Below are positions 1 to 7,180 of a stretch of DNA of 15,444 nucleotides, one piece after another. A program made the position numbers and the translations under genes. This stretch comes from Flavobacteriales bacterium UBA3376. Lineage in GTDB: Bacteria; Bacteroidota; Bacteroidia; Flavobacteriales; Weeksellaceae. The stretch is from the NCBI GenBank assembly GCA_002359055.1, contig DEQC01000079.1, forward strand, positions 4,159 through 19,602. Direction: 5' to 3'. Position 1 is the stretch's first letter; every line of letters starts with the position of its first letter. The notes beneath the pieces were generated by a model, which was not told the origin of the DNA, did not search any database, and was given only the letters and a program-made list of their open reading frames with translations.

Positions 1-49
1 AAATTTTTATAAAGGTACTATTTAAGAAAATATTTGTCACTTCAAATTT

Positions 50-86
50 AAAATAAAAAGCCCGAGAAACTAAGTTCTTCGGGCTA
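50..86 (-). terminator. Rho-independent terminator of the peroxiredoxin operon
   Basis: A GC-rich 7-bp stem (AGCCCGA at 59-65 with TCGGGCT at 79-85), extended inside by a GAA/TTC pairing, is followed on the minus strand by a T-rich run (the A-rich stretch 50-58 on the plus strand). It lies about 30 bases beyond the stop of the last operon gene, so it should end the minus-strand transcript. Confidence 0.85.
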
Positions 87-115
87 AAATCAATTTATTA
101 TGAAAAAATTATCTA

Positions 116-367
116 CTAGTTCTGATCTATTGAACCGATTACTCTTTGCATAAAACTATTTGCGGCTTCTCTTTCGCTCATTCCTTCGTCCACCATGTTT
201 TTCATTTCCATGGCACCACAAATATTAGAGATAATCTCACCAATAACATCTTTTTCGTCTTCTTTCACTGCAGGAGATTCTGCATAGACTTCCAAAAGAT
301 TCAATGCACTTTCCATTTCTTCAACCGTGCATTTTCTTTGTAAATTTCTAAATACTGGCAATTTCAT
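116..367 (-). CDS. DUF6952 family small protein
   Basis: An 83-residue acidic, probably all-helical protein with no signal peptide, membrane segment or cysteine-pair motif. It looks like the flavobacterial DUF6952 family, which I know as a small protein that follows a peroxiredoxin and a thioredoxin; its function is not established. I start at the ATG at 367 (MKLPVFRN) because family members begin MKLP; a GTG one codon upstream at 370 would add a single residue. The start overlaps the end of the thioredoxin gene by 20 bases, so translation is probably coupled. Its job is presumably tied to thiol-dependent peroxide removal, but that is inferred from position alone. Identity is by recall of the family and its neighbourhood. 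Confidence 0.8.
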   Translation of the reverse strand: MKLPVFRNLQRKCTVEEMESALNLLEVYAESPAVKEDEKDVIGEIISNICGAMEMKNMVDEGMSEREAANSFMQRVIGSIDQN

Positions 368-662
368 CACAAATATTGTTTAAATGTTCTTCTTTTGAAG
401 TAACTACTTGATTGACAATTTTACCATTTTGATAAATAGCAAAGGTTGGTAAATTGGTTACTTCAGCTAATTTTCTACTTTCTGGAAACTTTTCAGCATC
501 GACATAAACAAAATTAATATCTGAATGTTTCTCTGCTAAACGTTTCACTTTTGGTTTTAACAAACGACAATTTCCGCACCATGCCGCACCGAATTGAACC
601 AATGTTTTTTCGTTCTGGTTCAGCACTTCAGCTAAATTGTCTTCTTTAATTTCAACAAACAT
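348..662 (-). CDS. Thioredoxin family protein with WCGNC active site
   Basis: A 104-residue single-domain thioredoxin without signal peptide, so cytoplasmic. The active site reads AAWCGNC (Cys29 and Cys32) rather than the usual WCGPC, and the cis-proline loop is NLPTF (Pro72). Replacing the proline between the cysteines with asparagine generally shifts redox potential and reactivity in this fold, so it may be a dedicated partner rather than the general thioredoxin. It begins one base after the peroxiredoxin stop and overlaps the DUF6952 gene, so the three are certainly co-transcribed. The likely role is to reduce the disulfide of the upstream peroxiredoxin, in place of AhpF, which is not in this window. 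The partner assignment is inferred; the fold assignment is firm. Confidence 0.9.
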   Translation of the reverse strand: MFVEIKEDNLAEVLNQNEKTLVQFGAAWCGNCRLLKPKVKRLAEKHSDINFVYVDAEKFPESRKLAEVTNLPTFAIYQNGKIVNQVVTSKEEHLNNICDEIASI

Positions 663-663
663 A

Positions 664-1299
664 TTAATTAGGGTTTACGTTAGATAAATACTCAGCAACT
701 CCTTCTTTAGTTGCGCTCATCGCTTGTTTACCTTCTTCCCAGTTCGCTGGACATACTTCACCGAATTTCTCAACATGAATGATAGCATCCAATAAACGGA
801 TGTACTCGTCGATATTTCTACCCAATGGTAAATCATTGATAGTTTCATGACGAACAATTCCTTCTTTATCGATGATAAATGTACCTCTATATGCAACTGG
901 CTGTCCTTCAAAAACAATTCTTTCGGTTTCATAATCAGTTACATATTCACCCGCTAAAACTCTATAATCCATAGAAATAGTCTTTGCCAAGTCAGCAACT
1001 ACTGGATAAGTAACTCCTTGAATTCCTCCATTGTCTTTTTCGGTATTTAACCAAGCCAAGTGAGTCTCTTCTGAATCTGTAGAAACAGCAACAACAACTG
1101 CATCTCTCTTTTCGAATTCAGCTAATTTCTCTTGAAAAGCATGTAATTCTGTTGGACAAACAAATGTAAAATCCTTTGGATAAAAGAATAAAACAATGTT
1201 TTTCTCGCCGATCGGCAATGAAAAATCGTTAACGATTTCTTCTCCATCTAAAACTGCTGGAGCTGTAAATTGAGGTGCTTTCTTTCCTACTAATGACAT
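664..1299 (-). CDS. Typical 2-Cys peroxiredoxin (AhpC/Prx1 type)
   Basis: A 211-residue peroxiredoxin that reduces hydrogen peroxide and organic hydroperoxides. The peroxidatic cysteine is Cys48 in the motif DFTFVCPTEL and the resolving cysteine is Cys183 in GEVCPANW, the pattern of the Prx1/AhpC group. Length is normal and there is no signal peptide, so it acts in the cytoplasm. ATG at 1299 gives MSLVGKKAPQF, the expected family start. It is the first gene of a three-gene minus-strand operon with a thioredoxin (one base gap) that probably recycles it. A TAATTTTG box 49-56 bases upstream and two TTGC/GCAA inverted repeats further out are the visible candidates for control; an OxyR link is plausible but not shown. 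Confidence 0.95.
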   Translation of the reverse strand: MSLVGKKAPQFTAPAVLDGEEIVNDFSLPIGEKNIVLFFYPKDFTFVCPTELHAFQEKLAEFEKRDAVVVAVSTDSEETHLAWLNTEKDNGGIQGVTYPVVADLAKTISMDYRVLAGEYVTDYETERIVFEGQPVAYRGTFIIDKEGIVRHETINDLPLGRNIDEYIRLLDAIIHVEKFGEVCPANWEEGKQAMSATKEGVAEYLSNVNPN

Positions 1300-1347
1300 A
1301 ATTTATTAATTTATAATGTTAATTATTAATTTCTTCTGATTTCACTA

Positions 1348-1355
1348 CAAAATTA
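1348..1355 (-). promoter_or_regulatory. Candidate -7 box for the peroxiredoxin operon
   Basis: TAATTTTG on the minus strand matches the Bacteroidota -7 consensus TAnnTTTG. It would place the transcript start near 1341, about 40 bases before the ATG. No clear TTTG lies at the expected -33 spacing, so the promoter may need an activator or may be elsewhere. Confidence 0.45.
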
Positions 1356-1381
1356 AGTCTTCAACTAATAGTTTTTAAACA

Positions 1382-1453
1382 TTTGCAATAGCAAAATTTA
1401 ATCAATGAATATAATAAGTTTATAACGCCTACAAGTCACTGATTGCATGCAAT
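1382..1453. promoter_or_regulatory. Two TTGC/GCAA inverted repeats upstream of the peroxiredoxin operon
   Basis: TTTGC-AATA-GCAAA lies at 1382-1395 and the perfect 12-bp palindrome ATTGCATGCAAT at 1442-1453. Both present TTGC and GCAA half-sites, with spacers of four and two bases. They sit 27 and 87 bases upstream of the candidate -7 box, where an activator or repressor could bind. No regulator is identified and such short palindromes arise by chance in AT-rich DNA. Confidence 0.2.
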
Positions 1454-1496
1454 TTAAAATAAAACTACGGTTTACCAAATGATATAAATCACAATG

Positions 1497-1529
1497 AATT
1501 TTACCAAAAAATATTTTTGTAGTAAAATT
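1497..1529. repeat. AT-rich inverted repeat (hairpin) between yceI-like gene and peroxiredoxin operon
   Basis: A 14-bp stem formed by 1497-1510 (AATTTTACCAAAAA) and 1514-1529, with a two-base bulge (TA at 1520-1521) and a three-base loop. It lies about 35 bases beyond the stronger YceI terminator on the minus strand, so it could be a backup terminator. Apart from this, that terminator, the -7 box and two small palindromes, I see nothing in the 318-bp gap 1300-1617. Confidence 0.4.
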
Positions 1530-1553
1530 TCTTGATGATCAGAAGTAGTTGGA

Positions 1554-1595
1554 TTGAAAACAAAAAAGTTTGTTTATCAAAATAAACAAACTTTT
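1554..1595 (-). terminator. Terminator of the YceI-family gene
   Basis: A perfect 14-bp inverted repeat (1564-1577 with 1582-1595, loop CAAA) is followed on the minus strand by six T and then further T-rich sequence. It lies 23 bases past the stop codon of the YceI gene. The stem is AT-rich but long. Confidence 0.75.
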
Positions 1596-1617
1596 AAAAA
1601 ATTATGAAAAAATCTAT

Positions 1618-2130
1618 TTATTCTTGGATAAACTCCAAGTTAACAAACAATCTTACTTTGTCAGCAACTACCAATCCTCCTGCTTCAGTTGTTGCACTCC
1701 AGTTCAATCCGAAATCTTTACGATTCAATTCACCGGTAAATTCAAAACCTGCTCTTTGTAAATCATAAGGATCTGTGATAACTCCTCCGAAATCCGCTTG
1801 TAATTCTATAGGTTTTGTCACACCTTTGATAGTGATTTCGCCTTTCAGTGTATCGCCATCGAAATCTTCACCTTTGAAAGATAATTTAGGGAAATCTGTA
1901 GCATTGAAGAAATCATCGCTTTTCAAATGCTCGTCTCTTTGTTCATTTCTTGTATTGATTGAATTTACATCCGCAGAAAATTCAAATTTTGGATTTGAAA
2001 ACTTCTCATCGCTTGATTCTGCGCTCGCATCAAATTCTAAAAACTCACCTGAAACAGTTGAGATTACCATATGTTTTACTTTGAATTGCACCTCTGAGTG
2101 ACTATGATCTAATTTCCATTTAATTGACAT
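1618..2130 (-). CDS. YceI family protein (cytoplasmic form)
   Basis: A 170-residue protein of the YceI beta-barrel family, which has a lipocalin-like fold and binds long isoprenoid or lipid-like molecules in characterised members. The N-terminus MSIKWKLDHSHSEVQFKVKH and the later blocks FPKLSFKG and LKGEITIKGVTKPI are the family hallmarks. It has no signal peptide, unlike E. coli YceI, so it is the cytoplasmic type common in flavobacteria. An upstream in-frame start at 2172 would add 14 residues, but the best promoter lies at 2156-2185, so translation must start at 2130. It is transcribed alone: own promoter, own terminator, divergent from the efflux operon. Ligand and role cannot be read from the sequence. 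Confidence 0.9.
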   Translation of the reverse strand: MSIKWKLDHSHSEVQFKVKHMVISTVSGEFLEFDASAESSDEKFSNPKFEFSADVNSINTRNEQRDEHLKSDDFFNATDFPKLSFKGEDFDGDTLKGEITIKGVTKPIELQADFGGVITDPYDLQRAGFEFTGELNRKDFGLNWSATTEAGGLVVADKVRLFVNLEFIQE

Positions 2131-2155
2131 AACTATTTGATTTAAAATTGAATGA

Positions 2156-2185
2156 CAAATATACGTCACCACAATTTAAACTCAA
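2156..2185 (-). promoter_or_regulatory. Promoter of the YceI-family gene
   Basis: On the minus strand TTG (2185-2183), a 19-base spacer and TATATTTG (2163-2156) match the Bacteroidota -33/-7 pattern. Transcription would start near 2149, about 19 bases before the ATG at 2130. This decides the start codon, since the longer reading frame would begin inside or upstream of the promoter. Confidence 0.7.
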
Positions 2186-2250
2186 TTGATATATGTTAAG
2201 AAAATTAAACCTCAGAATGATAAAACATAAATTAACAAAATATTAATTCA

Positions 2251-2286
2251 TTTAGTTTCATAGTTACCGAACTAAACGTACTTTTG
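2251..2286 (+). promoter_or_regulatory. Promoter with overlapping operator-like inverted repeat, efflux operon
   Basis: TACTTTTG at 2279-2286 is a perfect TAnnTTTG -7 box, 16 bases before the regulator's ATG. Immediately upstream, TTTAGTT (2251-2257) and AACTAAA (2270-2276) form a perfect 7-bp inverted repeat with centres about 19 bp apart, filling the space between -7 and -33. A dimeric wHTH protein bound there would block RNA polymerase, so the regulator encoded just downstream probably represses its own operon. The promoter is well supported; the operator is inferred. Confidence 0.6.
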
Positions 2287-2302
2287 CAACAAATTTCAAC
2301 TC

Positions 2303-2779
2303 ATGAATGAAGATAAGTTAGAATTGATCAATGATTTCTCAAATTATTTTGAAGAAATCTATAAGTTTCCTCCTTTGACGAGTAAAATATATTCTTATTT
2401 GATTTTAGATATTTCAAAAGAAGGTACAACTTTTGATGAGTTGGTTGAGGTTTTTAACGCGAGTAAAAGTTCTGTTTCTAATAGTTTGAACTTTTTGTCT
2501 CAACTCGATTATGTAGAACACTTTACGAAAATCGACAATAGAAAACGATTTTATAGAGTGGCTTCAGGAAGTATTATAGTACGTTTGAAACGTTTTGCAA
2601 GCATTCTTCGACAGGAGAAAAATTTGATCAACAAATTTAAAAATTATGTGGGTCAACAATCCGAAAGTGATGAAAAGAAAAGTTTATTGGACAACTCAGA
2701 AATTTACATCAAGTATTTGGATCATTCGATTGAAAAATTAGATGAAACTATAAAAGAATTTGAAACATTAACTGAATAA
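2303..2779 (+). CDS. GbsR/MarR-type transcriptional regulator
   Basis: A 158-residue winged-helix protein. The DNA-binding part spans roughly residues 38-90: a helix starting TFDELVEVFNAS, a recognition helix SKSSVSNSLNFLSQLDYV, and a wing around DNRKRFYRVAS. The C-terminal third is helical and charged, fitting a dimerisation segment. This layout matches the GbsR-like branch of MarR regulators, which in Bacteroidota often sits as the first gene of RND efflux operons. Nine bases separate it from the adaptor gene, so it is co-transcribed with the pump. Autorepression, relieved by a pump substrate, is the simplest model given the inverted repeat in its promoter. The inducer is unknown. Confidence 0.85.
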   Translation: MNEDKLELINDFSNYFEEIYKFPPLTSKIYSYLILDISKEGTTFDELVEVFNASKSSVSNSLNFLSQLDYVEHFTKIDNRKRFYRVASGSIIVRLKRFASILRQEKNLINKFKNYVGQQSESDEKKSLLDNSEIYIKYLDHSIEKLDETIKEFETLTE

Positions 2780-2788
2780 TATATATAA

Positions 2789-3982
2789 ATGTATATGAAA
2801 ACAAGATTTATCATTGCAATTTCAGCTTTATATGCTTTAACTGCATGTAATGGCAAACAAGGACAGATGCCTCCTCAGGTATTAGGAATACCCGTAGTTG
2901 AGGTAGTAGAAAGAGATGTTACAGGGTTTAATGTATATCCAGCCAACATCGAAGGAAAAGTTAACAATTCAGTTCGTGCCAAAATATCTGGTTACATTCA
3001 AGAAGTTTATATTGATGAAGGACAGAAAGTAACCAAAGGTCAACCTTTATTCAGATTAGAAACCGATGTTCAATCTCAGGATGCTAATGCTGCAAGAGCT
3101 GCTATAGGAGCAGCTGAAGCTAATATCAGTGCAGCACAAGCCGCTGTAAACGCAGCTCAAGTTGAAGTAAATAAATTGATTCCTTTGGTTGAGAAAAATA
3201 TTATCTCAAGTGTTCAATTGGAAACTGCCAAAGCTAATTTGCTAAGAGCTCAAGGACAATTGGAGCAAGCAAAAGCTACTCGTCAACAAGCGCAAGCAAC
3301 TTTGGGTGGTGTTCAAGCCAACATCGACTTTTCGATTGTTCGCAGTCCCATCACAGGTATAGTTGGACCAATCAACTTCAGGGAAGGAAGCTTAGTAAGT
3401 CCAGCGGATCCATTACCTATCACCACAGTTTCAGAAATCAGTGAAGTTTATGCTTATTTCTCTATGAACGAAGGTGAATATTTGGATTTTATCCAAAATG
3501 CAAAAGGTGAAACACTGAAAGAGAAAATCGAAAATATAGATGAAGTTGAACTTCAATTGGCCAATGGAGCAATTTTCCCTGAAAAAGGTAAAATACAAAC
3601 AGTTACTGGACAGATCGATCCTATGACTGGAAGTATTCAATTTAGAGTTGTTTTCAATAACTCAGCAGGAATTTTAAACAATGGTAACAGTGGTTTGATC
3701 AGAGTACCAGTTCAATACAACAATGCTTTGGTAATTCCTGAAAATGCTACTTTCGAAAGACAAGGTATTACTTATGTTTATAAAGTAAAAAATGATTCCG
3801 TATTTACAACGCCTATCCAATTGACTGATAGATTTGACAATATGGCTATCGTTCAATCTGGACTTGAAAAAAATGATGTGGTTGCAGCACAAGGAATTGG
3901 TAAGTTAAGAAACCAAGTTCCTATTCAACCACAAAAAACTGACTTAGACGCAATACTCGAATCTGTTAAACCTGTTATGTAA
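2789..3982 (+). CDS. RND efflux periplasmic adaptor (membrane-fusion lipoprotein)
   Basis: A 397-residue AcrA/MexA-like adaptor linking the inner-membrane pump to the outer-membrane channel. The N-terminus is a lipoprotein signal with lipobox LTAC (Cys20). Then come a first lipoyl half-motif (VRAKISGYIQEVYIDEG), an Ala/Gln-rich alpha-helical hairpin of about 75 residues, the second lipoyl half (FSIVRSPITGIVG), a beta-barrel and the membrane-proximal domain. Start is ATG at 2789 or ATG at 2795 (MKTRF); the latter gives a more usual signal peptide and cannot be excluded. The gene ends two bases before the pump gene. The family is clear; drug specificity is not readable. Confidence 0.93.
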   Translation: MYMKTRFIIAISALYALTACNGKQGQMPPQVLGIPVVEVVERDVTGFNVYPANIEGKVNNSVRAKISGYIQEVYIDEGQKVTKGQPLFRLETDVQSQDANAARAAIGAAEANISAAQAAVNAAQVEVNKLIPLVEKNIISSVQLETAKANLLRAQGQLEQAKATRQQAQATLGGVQANIDFSIVRSPITGIVGPINFREGSLVSPADPLPITTVSEISEVYAYFSMNEGEYLDFIQNAKGETLKEKIENIDEVELQLANGAIFPEKGKIQTVTGQIDPMTGSIQFRVVFNNSAGILNNGNSGLIRVPVQYNNALVIPENATFERQGITYVYKVKNDSVFTTPIQLTDRFDNMAIVQSGLEKNDVVAAQGIGKLRNQVPIQPQKTDLDAILESVKPVM

Positions 3983-3984
3983 TT

Positions 3985-6900
3985 ATGCTAAAAACATTTA
4001 TAGAAAGACCCGTTTTATCGACGGTAATTTCAATCATCATAGTTATATTGGGTATCTTAGGAGTTACTACACTTCCTGTTACTCAATACCCTGAAATAGC
4101 CCCTCCCACTGTACAGATAAGTGCAACTTATCCAGGAGCAAACGCTCAAACGGTATTGGAAAGTGTTATTATTCCAATTGAAGAACAAGTGAACGGTGTT
4201 GAAGACATGGATTATATCACTTCGACAGCAACCAACAACGGTACAGCATCTATCAACGTTATTTTCAAAGAAGGTGTTGATCCAGATATCGCTTCTGTAA
4301 ACGTACAAAACCGTGTAGCAAGAGCCACTCCTCTATTACCCGCAGAAGTTACAAGAACTGGAGTTGTTACTCAAAAACAGCAGACCAGTGCTTTGATGTT
4401 CGTTTCTTTTTATTCAGAAAATGAGAACATCGACCGTACTTTCATCCAAAACTATATGGATATCAACATTATCCCAGAATTGAAACGTGTTAAAGGAGTT
4501 GGGGATGCCAGTACTTTTGGTCGTAGAACTTATTCGATGAGAATTTGGTTGGATCCAGTTAAAATGGCCAACTACGGTTTGGTTCCATCTGATGTTACCG
4601 CTGCTATTAACGAACAGAGCTTGGAGGCTGCAGCTGGTCAATTGGGAGAAAACAGTGGAGAAACTTTCCAATATGTTATTCGATACAGTGGAAAATATAG
4701 AACGGAAGAGCAATATGAAAATATCGTTATAAAATCTTTGGATCAAGGTAAAATCCTTTACCTAAAAGATGTAGCTAAAATCGAAATGGGAGCACAATCC
4801 TACTCGGGTACATCGATTATGAACGGTAAAGACGCAGTTGCAATGGCGGTTTATCAAACGCCTGGTTCGAACGCTCAAGAAATTATTGATGAATTGAAAG
4901 CCAAGTTTAGTGAATTGGAAAGAGATTTTCCGGAAGGCTTGAAATACAATATAGTTTTCGACACCAACGAATTCTTGGAAGCATCGATCAACAAAGTAGT
5001 TTCTACTTTAATTGAAGCTTTTATATTGGTATTCTTGGTAGTATTTATTTTCCTTCAAGATATTAGAACCACATTGATTCCGATGATCGCTGTTCCAGTA
5101 TCTATTATTGGTACATTCTTTTTCCTCAGCATATTTGGTTTCTCGATTAACTTATTGACATTATTTGCTTTGGTACTTGCGATTGGTATAGTCGTCGATG
5201 ACGCCATAGTCGTCGTCGAGGCCATACATGCCAAGATGGAGCAAACCGATATGGATTCTAAGGAAGCGTCTTTAAGTGCTATGAAGGAAATTGCTGGAGC
5301 TATTATTTCTATTACTTTAGTAATGGCCGCAGTATTCGTTCCTGTAACATTTATTGAAGGACCTACAGGAGTTTTCTATAAACAATTCGGTATAACACTG
5401 ATAGTTGCAATTCTTATTTCAGCTGTTAACGCACTTACATTGAGTCCTGCGCTTTCTGCAATTTTCTTGAGAAGAACTAAAAAGAAAGAAAATGGTGCAA
5501 CCCCAAATAATGGTAAAGCAAAACCTGAAAAGAAAGGTGGAATTTTAACGAGATTTTTCAATGCATTCAACAGAGGTTTCAATAAAGTAACTCTTAGATA
5601 TACAAAAACATTCGGCTTTTTGTTAAGAAATAAATGGGTAACTTTCTTAATCCTTATTTTGTGTGGAGTTGGAGTTTTCTATGCCAATAAAACTATGCCG
5701 AGTGGATTCGTTCCAAATGAGGACCGTGGATTTATTATGGGTAATATAGAATTGCCACCAGGTGCTTCAACCGACCGTGTTTTTGCAGTTCAAGAACAAT
5801 TTTATGAACAGGCTTCAAAAATACCTGGAGTACAAAACATCACTTTGGTTTCTGGTTTCAGTTTCATTTCAGGACAAGGATCAAACTTTGGTATGGCCAT
5901 GATTTCTTTGGATGATTTTGAAAACAGAAAAGAAGACTATTTATCAACTGAATCCGTGATTGGGCAATTGTTCGGAATCGCTTCTCAAATGCCAGAAGCC
6001 AATATGATTTTCTTTACACCTCCAAGTATTCCTGGATTTGGTGCATCTTCTGGATTTGACTTGAAATTATTGGATAGATCCGGTGGAGATTTGAATGAAT
6101 TCAGTGAAGTGACGCAAGAATTTATTGGTGAATTAATGAAAAGACCTGAAATTCAATATGCGAGTACTTCATTTAACACAGATTATGCTCAATATGAAAT
6201 TGATTTGAACATTCCTCGTGCAAAACAATCCGGAATTTCAATCAGTGCTATTTTCAATGCATTGCAAGGTTATATCGGAGGAATTTATGCTGCTGACTTT
6301 ACGAGATATGGTAAACAATACCGAGTGATGGTTCAAGCATTGCCAGAAGACAGAGCAACTGAGCAAGATTTACAAAAAATTTATGTAAAGACTTCAACTG
6401 GCGAAATGACTCCTATTAGTCAATTTGTTGAATTAAAAAGAGTTTATGGTCCACAGAACATTACTCGTTTCAACTTATTTACCAACGCAAATATCTCAGG
6501 TGCAAGTAATCCAGGTTATAGCTCGGGTGACGCATTGCAAGCTGTACAAGAAGTTGCTGAAGCAACTCTTTCTACGGGATACGGAATTGACTTTGCCGGA
6601 CTTTCAAGAGAGGAAGTAACAGCAGGAAATCAAACCCTATTGATTTTCTTCTTGTGTGTTGTTTTTGTATATTTCTTCTTGGCAGCACAATACGAGAGTT
6701 ATTTATTACCATTTGCAGTATTGTTATCTTTACCTGCTGGTATCATGGGTGCTTATTGGGCACAGAAATTAGCTGGCTTAGAAAACAACATTTATTTCCA
6801 AATTGCGCTGATCATGCTTGTCGGACTCTTGGCGAAAAACGCGATTCTAATCGTTGAGTTCGCCGTCCAAAGAAGAAGACAAGGTGAATCCATAGCTAAA

Positions 6901-7164
6901 TCGGCTTTGAACGGAGCTAAAGCAAGGTTGAGACCTATTTTGATGACATCTTTTGCTTTCGTTTTCGGATTACTGCCTTTGGTTTTAGCGACAGGTGTTG
7001 GATATGTTGGTAACCGTTCAATTGGTACAGGTGCTGTATTTGGAGTATTGATAGGTACGATGATTGGTATTTTCAACATACCAGTATTGTACGTTGTTTT
7101 CCAATGGTTACAAGAAAAAATCAGCCCGATGAAGTTTGAAAAGAAAAATGAAAGCGTAGAATAA
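3985..7164 (+). CDS. RND multidrug efflux permease, HAE1 family (AcrB-like)
   Basis: A 1,059-residue proton-driven inner-membrane exporter, close to the length of AcrB (1,049). It starts FIERPVLSTVISIIIVILG (TM1) and has the two large periplasmic loops typical of the family. TM4 holds the proton-relay pair Asp405-Asp406 in GIVVDDAIVVVEAIH, and TM10 the partner Lys951 in GLLAKNAILIVEFAV, so the pump looks functional. A Lys-rich cytoplasmic linker lies between the two halves (about residues 498-530). It is encoded between its adaptor and its outer-membrane partner, completing a tripartite pump. HAE1 pumps export hydrophobic or amphiphilic compounds such as antibiotics, detergents or bile salts; the substrate here is unknown. 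Confidence 0.96.
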   Translation: MLKTFIERPVLSTVISIIIVILGILGVTTLPVTQYPEIAPPTVQISATYPGANAQTVLESVIIPIEEQVNGVEDMDYITSTATNNGTASINVIFKEGVDPDIASVNVQNRVARATPLLPAEVTRTGVVTQKQQTSALMFVSFYSENENIDRTFIQNYMDINIIPELKRVKGVGDASTFGRRTYSMRIWLDPVKMANYGLVPSDVTAAINEQSLEAAAGQLGENSGETFQYVIRYSGKYRTEEQYENIVIKSLDQGKILYLKDVAKIEMGAQSYSGTSIMNGKDAVAMAVYQTPGSNAQEIIDELKAKFSELERDFPEGLKYNIVFDTNEFLEASINKVVSTLIEAFILVFLVVFIFLQDIRTTLIPMIAVPVSIIGTFFFLSIFGFSINLLTLFALVLAIGIVVDDAIVVVEAIHAKMEQTDMDSKEASLSAMKEIAGAIISITLVMAAVFVPVTFIEGPTGVFYKQFGITLIVAILISAVNALTLSPALSAIFLRRTKKKENGATPNNGKAKPEKKGGILTRFFNAFNRGFNKVTLRYTKTFGFLLRNKWVTFLILILCGVGVFYANKTMPSGFVPNEDRGFIMGNIELPPGASTDRVFAVQEQFYEQASKIPGVQNITLVSGFSFISGQGSNFGMAMISLDDFENRKEDYLSTESVIGQLFGIASQMPEANMIFFTPPSIPGFGASSGFDLKLLDRSGGDLNEFSEVTQEFIGELMKRPEIQYASTSFNTDYAQYEIDLNIPRAKQSGISISAIFNALQGYIGGIYAADFTRYGKQYRVMVQALPEDRATEQDLQKIYVKTSTGEMTPISQFVELKRVYGPQNITRFNLFTNANISGASNPGYSSGDALQAVQEVAEATLSTGYGIDFAGLSREEVTAGNQTLLIFFLCVVFVYFFLAAQYESYLLPFAVLLSLPAGIMGAYWAQKLAGLENNIYFQIALIMLVGLLAKNAILIVEFAVQRRRQGESIAKSALNGAKARLRPILMTSFAFVFGLLPLVLATGVGYVGNRSIGTGAVFGVLIGTMIGIFNIPVLYVVFQWLQEKISPMKFEKKNESVE

Positions 7165-7180
7165 TTTAGAAAAAAGATTT

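Noticed and set aside
2131..2172. N-terminal extension of the YceI protein to 2172
   Set aside because: The added residues are not family-like and the best promoter lies within this stretch, so it cannot be in the mRNA.
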